Below are positions 11,101 through 23,100 of a stretch of 64,000 bases of DNA, piece by piece. The stretch spans positions 19,431,818 through 19,495,817 of the forward strand of contig OZ007582.1 in NCBI GenBank assembly GCA_963931925.1. Reading direction: 5' to 3'. Source of the stretch: Onchidella celtica (lineage: Eukaryota; Mollusca; Gastropoda; Systellommatophora; Onchidiidae). Positions within the stretch are counted from its first letter, which is position 1; the number at the start of each line of letters is the position of its first letter. Below the pieces are notes generated by a model. That model was given only the letters and a program-made list of their open reading frames with translations. It was not told where the DNA came from and ran no database searches. The position numbers and the translations under genes were made by a program.

Positions 11101-14100
11101 ACCGCCTCCGCCACCTGCTCAGCCGCTGGACTGAGTTGGCCGGTGTGGAAGAGGGAAACTACAAGAAACTATATGATTTAATAATTAAAGACCAAATATA
11201 TATGTCCTGCCACACGGACCTGGTGGCGCATTTTAAGGAACAAGCCCCCAAAACTACCATCGAGATAACATCGATAGTGGAACGGTACGCTGCGGCTCAC
11301 CCTAATCGATCGTTAGCTAAAGCTAAATTAAGCGAACCGTGTTACGCCGGCGTTGCTACTAGGACACCGGTATCGTCGAGACAATCACGACAGCCCTTTC
11401 GACAGTCGCCGCAGGTTCGTCCACGGTCCGAGCCGCCGTTTAACAGGAGACAACCGAATCCCCGTAATTTTTCTTGGGACTGGGAACCCCGATATTCACG
11501 TCCTTTCCCTACCGGAGGACCGCGTAACAACTACTATCAAGCGCCCCCATTTCCTTCTTATCGAGGTACACCTCGAAGGGATGATAATCCATTCCACTGT
11601 TATAGATGTGGCGGCGAAGGCCACATTCGGAAACAATGCCGAGTTAGATTAGATGCGGCAAATGCATGCTCTGTAGCATTCACCGAAAACCGCGGTAACA
11701 GAACTAGGAATGCCGAAACCGTAAATAAAGTTATTCCAGTTATGTCCGCCCTCCACGAGCGAGGCGCGCTGACACTATATGAGGGACAAGTAAACGCCAT
11801 ACGAGCATCCGTATTGCGAGATTCAGGCTGTACGACCGTCGGTGTGCGTGAATCGCTGGTCCGTCCTGCACAACTCCTGGATCGCGATGCGACGTGCATT
11901 ACTTTTGGTGGTTCAGTTGAACATTTTCGTTTGGCGGAAATATATGTTGACACTCCGTTTATAACTGGTGTTGTCACGGCCTGTGTGCTACCAAATCCGG
12001 TTGCCGACCTAATCATTGGCAATATTCCCCATTTAAAGGACGTCTCCGATAGCGAACTCGAGATTTGGGACGATGAGAACAACATTGCGTGTGTCACGAC
12101 AAGACAACAATCGCGTCGCCAGAGTGACGACACATTACGATCGCCTGTCGTCGACTTGGATGTGACCCCCGAGATTTTTCGTAACGAACAGCGCACAGAT
12201 CCATCACTAAAGCCCCTCTTTGCTAAGATTCATCCGGACAGCCCAGATACAACCAGGTTCTGCCTGAAAGACGACCTCCTATATCGCGTTTTTCGGGGAA
12301 AGCGCGAAACTATTTTGCAATTGGTCATACCAAGATCATTTCGCCGAGACATCACCCGCCTCGCTCACGACACGGCATTGTCGGGCCACCAGGGCAAAGC
12401 GAGAACAAAATCGAGAGTCCTGTCTCAGTTTTTTTGGCCCGGGGTTTACGGTGACATAAATAGCTATGTGTCGCGTTGCGATACATGCCAGAAAAGAACC
12501 CCCAAAGGAAAAACTTCGCGGGCACCTATACAAGAGATGCCGCCGGTTTCCACTCCATTTCAGCGAGTTGCCGTCGACATCGTCGGGCCATTACCGAAGT
12601 CGGATAGAGGCCATCGGTTTATTCTATCAGTAATCGATTATGCCACCCGTTGGCCTGAGGCAATCCCGTTAAAAGAAATATCGGCCGATCACGTCGCCGA
12701 GGCATTGGTCACCATATTCACGCGCGTCGGATTCCCGTCCGAATTATTATCCGATAGAGGTCCGCAATTCACCTCCGACCTTTTCAGGAAAGTACTGGAA
12801 CTCACGGGCATTAGGCAGAAACTTACGACACCATACCATCCACAGTCCAATGGCTGTTGCGAGCGCTGGAATGCCACCATGAAAGCTATGCTGGCACGCG
12901 TTTCAGCCGATAGACCTGGTGACTGGGACCGTCGACTTCCGGCCATCTTGTTCGCATATAGGGAACTCCCAAATGCGACAACGGGTTTTTCCCCGTTTGA
13001 ACTTTTATACGGTCGTAAACCACGTGGCCCGATGGCCATTTTACGCGATTTATACGCCGGTTCTGATACCGACGTTCCTGATACGCGATCCGCGTATCAG
13101 TACATCGTCGATCTCCGACATAGAATAGTTAATGCATGCGACCTGGCTCGACAATTTGCATGCGTACGGACCAGGTCATTTATAGGATATCGCGATCAGG
13201 GTAGTCGGTTAAGAACCCTGTCAGTCGGAGATCGGGCATTGGTGCTGTTACCAGAAACGAATAACAAGCTACTCCTCACTTGGAAAGGCCCCTTTCTAGT
13301 TAAGAAGCGACTCTCGAGAGTTAATTATCTCATTACCATCCGTGGTAACGATAAGGTTTACCACATAAACATGTTGAAAAAGTATTTTACCGATGATCAA
13401 GGTCATCACGATCATTCTTGCCATGTTGTGGCCCAAGCAAACGCAGCGATGGTCACTATCGATGACAACGACCGGGAGCCATTACTTATGACTAGATCGC
13501 TCCTGTCCTTGCAAGCCACAGAGGACGCGACTTCCGTTAATATCAATCCACAGCTGGATCAAAGTAAGACACAGGACATAATGGATCTTGTTCGGGAGTT
13601 TGCGCCACTATTCACTGATTTGCCGGGTAAAACATCTTTAGTTCAACACGTCATCCGGTTGCACTCGGACGTACCCGTGTTTGTTAAACCCTACCCGCGC
13701 CCGCTGCACGCGCACGACACCATACAGTCCGAGGTGGAAAAGATGCTCAGCTTAGGAGTCATTGAGCGCTCGACGAGCCCTTACTGCTCGCCGATTGTAC
13801 TAGTAAAGAAAACAGACGGTTCCGTTAGGTTTTGTATCGATTACAGGAAGCTTAACGCTCTAACGATTTACGATGCTGAACCTATCCCGAATCAGGAAGA
13901 GCTATTTGCGCGATTGGCTGAGTCGTCCGTATTTTCGAAAATAGATTTGGCTAAAGGCTACTGGCAAATCCCAATGGAAGAGGCCAGTAAACAGTACACA
14001 GCGTTTCAGACCCCTATGGGTCTCATGCAATGGAGGTTCATGCCATTCGGTCTCGTAACAGCACCAGCGACATTTGCGAGGATGATGAACATCCTATTGC

Positions 14101-17100
14101 AGCAGACACCATACGTCCTAAGCTACTTTGACGACATTTGCGCTTTCCATACGGATTGGAAAGGCCACTGAGAGGCACTTCGTCAAGTGCTTAGTAAACT
14201 TCGAGATGCCGGGCTTACAGCTAAGCCTAGCAAAGTCTTCCTGGGTTATACGCAGATTAACTTTCTAGGACATACTATCGCCAAAGGCATCCAAACACCG
14301 GACGACAATAAAATAAGTAAGATTTTAAAACTCCAGGCTCCTCATACTAAGAAGCAGGTTCGTAGCCTGTTAGGCTTTTTAAGCTATTATCGGAAATTCG
14401 TTCCTAATTTTTCGGCCCTTACGGCCCTGTTATCCGATCTTACAAGAAAAGACCGACCCAATAAAATTATCTGGACTACGCAGTGCGCCACCGCGCTCGC
14501 GACAGTGCAGCAACTGTTCTCCAGTTCGCCGCTGCTTATCCTACCAAATATTAGGCACACCTTCACCGTCCGCACTGACGCGTCGGACCAGGGAATTGGA
14601 GCTGTTTTGCTTCAAGAGAGAGATGGCTTATTGCGCCCGTGTATGTACGCTAGCCGGAAATTACTTCCGAGAGAACAGAGATACGCTATCATAGAGCGGG
14701 AGTGCCTGGCGATTGTATACGCCGTAGACGCGTTTTCCCGCTACCTACTTATGACGGAATTCGTCATCGAGACAGACCATAAACCGTTGTTATTTTTAAA
14801 ATCGAACCGAGCCAAGAACGCTCGTTTGACCAGATGGAGTCTGGCCCTTCAGGAATATCGCTTCATTATAAAGGCCATTCCTGGTGGAGACAATGTCCAT
14901 GCGGACCTATTATCACGGTTACCTTAATCTTGTTGTATTTTAGTCTGTCATATGTATTGGCGTTGGATGGGATTGACACCTCATTCAGAGACCGAGGGAT
15001 GGTATCACATATTGTTCACCCATTGTGAACACTTTTCACCTACCCCTGTGCTTTCCTTTGTTCCAACAGCTATTTTACTGACGTCGACCCGTATTTTGGC
15101 CACACCAGACGTTGTTGCCCAGGGTCGAGGACGAGAAGTCATGGCAGACCAGGAGTCCAGATCCACTAATGCCATCGATGCTACTATAGTTATCTTTTCT
15201 TGAGTATTATTCATTGTATGTATGCATTCCTGATGACATTCGCACAGGAGCAATGTTGTACTCTAAAATTTTCGAGTTATGATTGTTAATGTCTACGTAT
15301 TTAGAGGTAAGATTTAATCCTCAGAGAGATATATACTTTTGGACGGAACCTTAAGATTTTCATGAAGTTTTGTCCATCAAGGATACCCGTCCTGTAGGTT
15401 TTTTTCAACTTTTGTAGTAGTCTTAGTTATTACCTAGTTAAGTTCACCTTTCGAGCAATTTCTCGACTCATGCCTTCCCCTTACGATAATCATTTATATC
15501 GTTAAAATTGCAAATTTTAACTGGGGTGGGGGATGTGTCATGATTCAGATGTTGTTAAAACTCACGCAGAGAGTGAGTTGTTGTTGTTTTACCAGGGCCA
15601 TGAGAAATTGGCTGGTGGCCTTGAACGGCCCTCGCGAATTATAGTTGGTGAGTAAATAAATGTAAAGTTAAACTGTTAGATGCACGCTTGTCGGTTTTAA
15701 TGTTCGTGATTAATAAGTAATGGAGTAGGGGTGAAACAAGGTGGGGATAGTTGACATTGTTAAGTATGACTAGACAAGTTTTTGCACGTTAACTGGCTGG
15801 TAGAATAGTGCAGACGTATTACTACAATTAAAATGGTGGGAGGTTTCGACCTATGAGATAGCTGAACTAATTGGGCCAGCGGACTAGCACTGCTGGGTAG
15901 CCAGATAGTATAAAACATCGTGTAACGTTCAGATTTGGTGAATACAGACGAGCAGAAGCATCGTGTCGTGAAGTATCTCCGGTTGGCCAGTACCTGAACT
16001 GTGTGGTTTGAAGACTAGAAGTCCTTGCTAACGGACTGACTGAGCTCTAGAAGAAAGGTCTGAGTGGGCTGACCTTTGAAAGCCCACGCTGCGCTATTTT
16101 GATGTTCGCGCCTACCAGTAGGCGTGACCAATGGTAAAATATCTTATTAGTTCAAGCATAATAGAAGATCAGAGATAGAGAGAGAACCACAGCCTCATAG
16201 GAAGTCTAAGGAAACCCCAGCTGGCACTCGACGACGAGTGGCCTGTGTTATAGAATTATTTCCATAGTATGATTGAAGTAATATGGCACATTGTTGATGA
16301 ATTGAATAATGATTGTGCATATATATAAATAGTTTTTTTTGCAACTGCGTAATTACCTACAAGCCGAAGTGTGCTTCTGTAGGCTTGGAACGTACTGGGC
16401 TCTCCTAACATTCAAGCCCATATGATTTAGGGAGAGTTTGCCTGGCGACTGGCCAGTGGCGACTCAACTGTCACTTTAAATTGATATCTAGTTTCGTATA
16501 ATATACCTATTTGCTATTGATTGCAGTACATCCAATAAGGAACCATAATTACATGAAATATCATAGATTAAGTTAGTAATTAGAATTTATTGCTTTGAAT
16601 ATACCTCTATTGTCTTTTGTTTTGTTTATTAATATTTATGTAAAACATGGCCTGACCGGCCTGACATATATATATACTCTGGTTGTTTAATACTTTTCTT
16701 GTGTGGTTGTGTCCGAGTGTGAGTTAGCTGCCTCTCGTGCAGTCGAATGCTCCCCAAGACCCTAACTCTGCTCGTGACATATATCTTAGATGGCATTAAT
16801 GATGTGAACGACAAGAAGGGTTGTGAATGTAGCACTGCAATGACAACTCAGAGAGATGCCCGAAATTGCTATTGTTTGTCATTTCCTTAATTATTATACC
16901 TATTTCCCCCCAGAATGCACAGAGTCGGATGTTGTGATCATCCACGATGCAGCAAGACCATTTGTGCCAGAACAGGTCGCTTTGCAAGTTGCAGAAGCTG
17001 CTAAAAAGCACGGGGTACAAAAATTGTACAATCTTTTATTTTCCTTTGTTTTGTTTTTTTCTTCATTGTTGTTACATTTGGGGTATATGGGTCCTGCTGT

Positions 17101-20100
17101 TCTTCATTCGTGTTTTTTACGTACTTTCATTGTTGACAGTCTCAGTTACAATCTGTGATATCTTTCACTCACAACTTCAGGAAATGCTGGTAAAATTACA
17201 TGGAATTGTAGCATCAGATGCAGTATATCTCCCTTGCGGTGACCCAACAGTGATGAGAAGAAATTTCATTGTTTTATTACAAAAATTTTTTTGTGCTGTT
17301 AAGGGCATGTACGGCTAAAAAATATCAGAATTTTTCATTTTTGGTCAAATTTGGAAAATTTCGATTTTGTCTTCCTTATCCATTTTTGTATCAGGGACAA
17401 TGTGAAAAAATCGCAAAACTTCCTGCATTTATAGGGCAAAAATTGAATCTTTCCAATGTGTGTATGCACACCAATAATCGAGAAACATCACAGAATTTGA
17501 TATTTTTGCCCTAAAGAAAGCCTTAGCAACAAGGATTCGCATTGGTATCCATAATCATGTTTCGTATTGTTGTAATCGGAATTTTATGAACTCTTCAACT
17601 AAATGAAAATAAAAATTGTGCTATGAACTAGAATTCCATTACTGCAGCTTTTGTAGACCTCGTTTTTGACCTCAATATATCTTATATGGTATGAAGATGC
17701 ATTGCGCAGAGGTTCCCTTATAGATAAACCACGCTGATTGGTTGAGCGCACGGGAAACACCAACAACTGTATACACTTTCGTTGTAAACATTCCTTCATG
17801 CCCTCTTGTTTCAATTGAGCAACACAAGACACAGATTTTCATTTGAATCTCTACTTATTTTGTGATCATGCCACGTAAGAAGGTAACCTAGCGACATTTG
17901 CACCTTTCTATGTGTTTGTGTGTATTTCGGTGTTATAATCTCCATTTTTTGTTGAGAATTCTTCGTTTTCATTGATTTTTTCAGCCCAAATAAGCTGAAA
18001 TTTGCCCAGATGTTTTGTTTATGTATATTGCACATTTGTGCAGAGCAAAACTGCAATATCCATATTTCTTTGATCGTTATTTGAATGAAGGAAAATTGAT
18101 AAAAAATGAGTTGTTAATGACACCATGTTTTAGTTGGTTTATTATGAGAAAACGGATCAATGAATTGCAAATTCCTTCCATACAAAGATTTATTTATGTT
18201 CTAAGTGACCACATGCCAAATTTCAGAACAATTGATAGAAAAACAGAAGTTTTAGTGAAAAAAAAAATGTGTGATAAAAATCCAAGATGGCCGCTGTTGT
18301 CATTACATCATGAATGTAAAAAAAATTTTTGCCCGTTTTTTATCTTCTAACAACCCAAGGACATGACATACCCATGAGGTAAAATATGTTATATATCAAG
18401 AAATAGCGAAATTTCTGTTTTTAGTAGCACATGCCCTTAAATGCTGTGGAATTTTGTTGTAAGGGCATTTTGTCACTGGTCACTGAAGAGTTTTGAAGTT
18501 GGAAATTTTATATCTGCATTGTGTGATTGTGAAATGAAATGACTGCAGAAATTGTATAAATCATTGCTTAAACTAAAACACAGAAGGGCTTTGCAATATG
18601 TCATGAAAAAACAGTCTTAGTGTGAAACACTTACAATGCAGTGGTTTTCTTTCTTTTTTTGATGAGTGAATGTTATCACTTCTTTTTATTTCTAGGCTGC
18701 CGGAGTGACTAGGAATTTGGTATCTACTGTTATAAGTGGAGATGAAGATGGGAAACTTGTGGAATCTTTAGACAGAAGACTGTACAGAAACAGTGAAATG
18801 CCTCAAGCTTTCCATTATGGGATCATTGCTAGGGCTTATCAAAAAGTAAGTGTCACTTCGGTCATTTCACCGTTGCCATTGTTTACGAACCAGGCGCAAA
18901 ACTAGATGTGAAATGTGCTTGTGCATACATCACTATACACATGGTTTGTCATGTCCTGAAATCAAATCATTGCCACTTAACTGTGAATGACTGAATGTGA
19001 CCAGAGAGAATGTATGTTTAGAGAGGTTTCACTGTTGGTCGATTTGCACTGCGAAACCACTGTTAGCATGGAGCGGAAAGTAGGTTGCTGCGGCAGACAA
19101 TACCCGTTTGTGCATTTCCACTGGGCCTAAGAGCTTACAAAAGACTCTAAATAATTTCAATTGGCCCAAAAAATATGAACAAACCACAGTGAACAGATGT
19201 ACATACTATTTTTGGTGAAGACGGTCTCTTTCAATTCTTCAGTGTCTTGTTTACCGCAGCGACCTACTTTCGCCATTTGGTGGAGGTAAGATCTCTCTAT
19301 ACATCCATACTCTCTGATGTGACCATGAATTTGCAGTGAATGGGTCACCTGATCATGACTACTCTGAGGAAGGCCCTCGTACTGGGACATTTTCTTTTAA
19401 AAAAAACTAATTTTATCCAAAAAAAACAAGAAAAAAAACAGGAGTGGCTGCATGTTTGTTTGTGGTAATTTTGTGGAAAGTAACATGGTTGTATATCTTG
19501 GGGATTATTCTTTAACCCTAGTCCTGCGGGAGGCCACTATATTGGCCTCCCCGCGCAACATGCCAGACACGGGAGGCCATTATTTTGTCCGACACGCTTA
19601 ACCGCGGGTCCTGCGGGAGGCCATATTTTTGTATAGCAACAGTGCGCCTCGCGCTTCGTGTATTCGGTTGCCAAGGCTGTCGTTGTTTTTTGTTTTTTTC
19701 ACGTTTTTTTTTCCCACACTATTTTCGCGTGTTTATCTATCCTGTCACCCCTACTATATCTAACAAAATGGTATCGTCTGATTACGTTTATTACGATGCA
19801 ACTATTCGTCATACTCGTGTAATAGTACTGATGGTCTGAAGTTTGAACTGGGGAAAATCTTGGGGAAACTTTTACTTTGATGCTGGTTGTCGTCTACATG
19901 TGAAATGAGAAGAAAGTGGCCATGTGCGTATTTGAGACGCCGTTCTACGTCTGTAATTATGAATTCCGATGTAATATTAGGGCATGCTGCATAAGGGCGT
20001 CTGTCAGTAGGTTTTTCATCAGGGAAAACTGGGAGAAAATGACCGACTTTGTTGTTGGTCGTTGTCTTTATTTGATGTGGTAATTAGAGAGATATTGTGT

Positions 20101-23100
20101 TCCTTTGGTTAACACGCTTTTCAGTACATGTATGACTGTGCTCTGCGACCTGGAACTGGAAATCAAATCTCTCGCTAAAACTAACATCATAGTACTTGGA
20201 AGCTTTACATAGTAGAGGAGGGAGAAGGCAATGTCACGATACATGTGGTTAGTAAATGAAGCGAATGGCTTAAAAAATAATTTGTTCACCTGAATGGCCT
20301 GACTTAGGGACAGAAAAAGCGTAGAGGTCGTGGAAAAATGATAAAACGTGTGTTAAACGGCTTGTAAATGCAGAAAATTCTTGATTTGGGCCTTCCATTT
20401 CACAATAAAACCTATTGCATATCATCACAAGTACTTTATCCAAATATCATAGGGGTCCCTTACGATTTATCCACCACTATTGTTGTTATTGCGTCCTGAA
20501 GTACACGCGATACACGTGTTCACAAGGACCCGATTGACCCGACCGCCGAGGTTATCGGCAACACGCGAACGATCGGCTGACTGGCCGCTGGCTATCCCCG
20601 CACGGGGCGTTACGTGGACAAGTTCACTCAACGCAGGAAGAGGGTTAAGTATTTACCCTGGGAAGGGTGTGTGTGTGCGCAGTTAGCATAAAAAAGGGGG
20701 TCAGAGCCTGAGGACTTGTGACCTCCCAAGTCTCCGTTTTGTGGGGAGCCTCCCCGTTTCTATAATAAAACCGCCTTCCCCATTTTCCTTTGAAAACTCC
20801 TCGGATCCCAAGAAATGGAAAGAAAAAAAAATTTTTTCCAGATTACACGAAAATTACATAAATGTTTTCCATCGAGTTACTCAACTGATAAGATGTGTAT
20901 CAAAGACAGGAGTTTGGACAGTCCCCACTTGGGTGGGGGTCAGGAGGGCTGGATAGGAACTAACAAGGAGGGGACCATGTGGCCGCCACGCCCATTCAGT
21001 CATGTTCCCCTGGGAACAGAAGTGTCGGACTACTCACTTTGATGTCCACAGGAGATGTTGCTTGAAGTCTGGTGTCACCCAGTGTGAATGGGGCAGTAAA
21101 GGGGGGGATCTACTTATGCGATCCAGACCTTATTGAAGACACCAGCGCATTTTTGAAAAAAAAAAAGGGGGGGGGGGGGGACAATTTTTGAGAGTGGCAT
21201 TTTTAACACCAAAAGGAGAGAGAGATAGTGAGGTAAATAGATAGATAGAGAGTGAATGAGTGTGTATGTGTGTTTTATTATTATTATTATTACTAGAGAT
21301 GTTTTTTTTTAAGTCATGGTAACAGTAATTGTTCTTTGTGCCTAGCCTGTATCTGTTGAGTGTCTAAAAGGTTGTGGTAACCTCCCCATATTTTTGTGAA
21401 ATCTCCGTGGTTTTATCATCAAATCTCCCCACATCTTATTTGTACTAGTTGGGAGGTCTGTGAGGAGCATACACAAATTGTTTTCTATTAGGATAGTGAA
21501 TGTAAAAGGTTAGTTTTATGAGTCACTTTTTGTTTGTTTTTTTTTTCAACAAAAAAGTAGTGGTTAAAATTTAAAGTAGGCTAGATTCTGTGCAGTCCTT
21601 GAGAAATGCCATTTAAAAGTCTTAAAACATCGAGGCAATATCATGTATATTGTATATTCACCCAATTCTCATGGTTGTTTGTAGGGTGGGTGTGTGTGTG
21701 TGTGTGAGAGAAATCATGGAAATTGAACTAACATATTTTATGGATGGCTTCTTAGGGAAAGAAATTAACTTCCAAACAACAATCTACTTGCATTTGATTT
21801 GACTCATGAGGACTGAACTTAGATATGTTGGATAACCTACTGAAAACTTAAAAAATGATTCACAGCGTTAATGAAATTGAAGAAGTTGGTTCAATACCAG
21901 GGTTAAGTCACATTTGAGACATTTCAAGAAAGAGTAAAAAAAAACTTTGGACTTGGTCTTGCATTGGTGTGGCCCACTTTCAAATAAAATTTTCTCAGTT
22001 CTGGTTAACAATAGAAGGATGACATTACTATAAGAAGGGCTTCTTGTTTAGTTTCCACTGATATGCGCAGTTCTACTTTTAGCAAAATGTGACTTAACCT
22101 CAATCTTGAACTAACCTCCCTCAATTGTATGGCATTTTCCACATCTTTTTATTTTTTTATATTCCAGTGTACACAATCTGACCTGGATTTTGGTACTGAG
22201 TGTTTACTTCTTGCCATGAAATATTCTCAGTGCCGAGCTTTCCTTGTACCGGGAACAGATGACTTGTGGAAGGTGAGAAGATCAGCCTCGACTTCTAGTT
22301 GCATTTCAAATGGTTATTTTTAATGAATATGCAAAATTGGACTACAAGAATCTTACTGAGCATAGAACAGGGAGTTTAAAATTATAGATTTTACAGGGAT
22401 GGGAATTCTCAGGAAATTTCCTGATTTCCAGATTTTTAATATCCTTTTTCCTTAGGAAACACTATTTCGTTTGTTGTCGCATATTTGATTGGCCTTTGTG
22501 TACATATGTATTACAGTTGGCAGTGAGGCTTTTCATCAAAAGTTCTGGAAATTTTTCTATCAATAGTTCCCATACCTGAATTTAAGTTCTTGAGGCCACC
22601 TTGAGCAAGTTGCAATCATTATTTGTATGTCATCCAACCACTTTTCATCTCCAACACTGCCAGAAATCAGTTGCTGTGTTGCAGTCAGCTCTTGAAACAT
22701 TGAAACAGTGATTTTTGGAAACATAGGTTTGTCTGAAGTGGTTCCTCGGTGCGCCAGTGAAAAAACATATTTTGACAGAGAGATAATTCTAGAGAGGAGG
22801 TCAGTGCAGTTATGACGAGCATTAAATATTAAATAAAAATCACAAGGAGTATTTCATTTACATATATCCCATGGCGGGCTATATATTAGAAAAAAAGGTA
22901 TAGGTCATTGTCTGGCTGAGCTACATAGCACACTTGGCTGAACCAGTACAAAAAAGGGTAGTCCTGTTGTGGTGATTGTATATGGCCAAGCCATAAAACA
23001 GCAGAGTGTCCTATTTCCTACTTTGAAACTTCATGCATCAGTTTCTATGAAGCTCACAGAAGTAAATGTACAGATCGTGTAGATAGGTAGATGGCATGCT

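Larger units (their letters stand above)
8039..16779 (+). mobile_element. Gmr1-like Ty3/gypsy LTR retrotransposon, nearly complete
   Basis: An 8741-bp element with two collinear LTRs, a 5-bp duplication TATAT at 8034-8038 and 16780-16784, LTR ends TGTCA/TGACA, a primer-site region, a 1.2-kb leader, one gag-pol frame and a polypurine tract. Protein order is gag, zinc knuckle, protease, integrase, RT, RNase H. Integrase before RT is the hallmark of the Gmr1-like clade and opposite to ordinary Ty3/gypsy. The LTRs show only two substitutions that I noticed plus one 12-bp deletion, so insertion is recent. One in-frame TGA in RT (14169-14171) makes this copy defective. It sits in a CRPPA intron in the sense orientation. 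Confidence 0.93.

Noticed and set aside
11600..12196. 198-codon antisense frame in gag-pol
   Set aside because: Shadow of the strongly coding strand.
14169..14171. Selenocysteine or readthrough at the TGA in RT of the first Gmr1-like element
   Set aside because: It falls inside the RT domain with no readthrough context (next bases GAGGCA); a private mutation is simpler.
14928..15253. Possible env gene after pol
   Set aside because: Only short frames in different phases, with no signal peptide or fusion-type segment.
16947..17318. 123-codon frame overlapping the CRPPA exon
   Set aside because: Different frame from the conserved exon; crosses the donor and T-rich intron.
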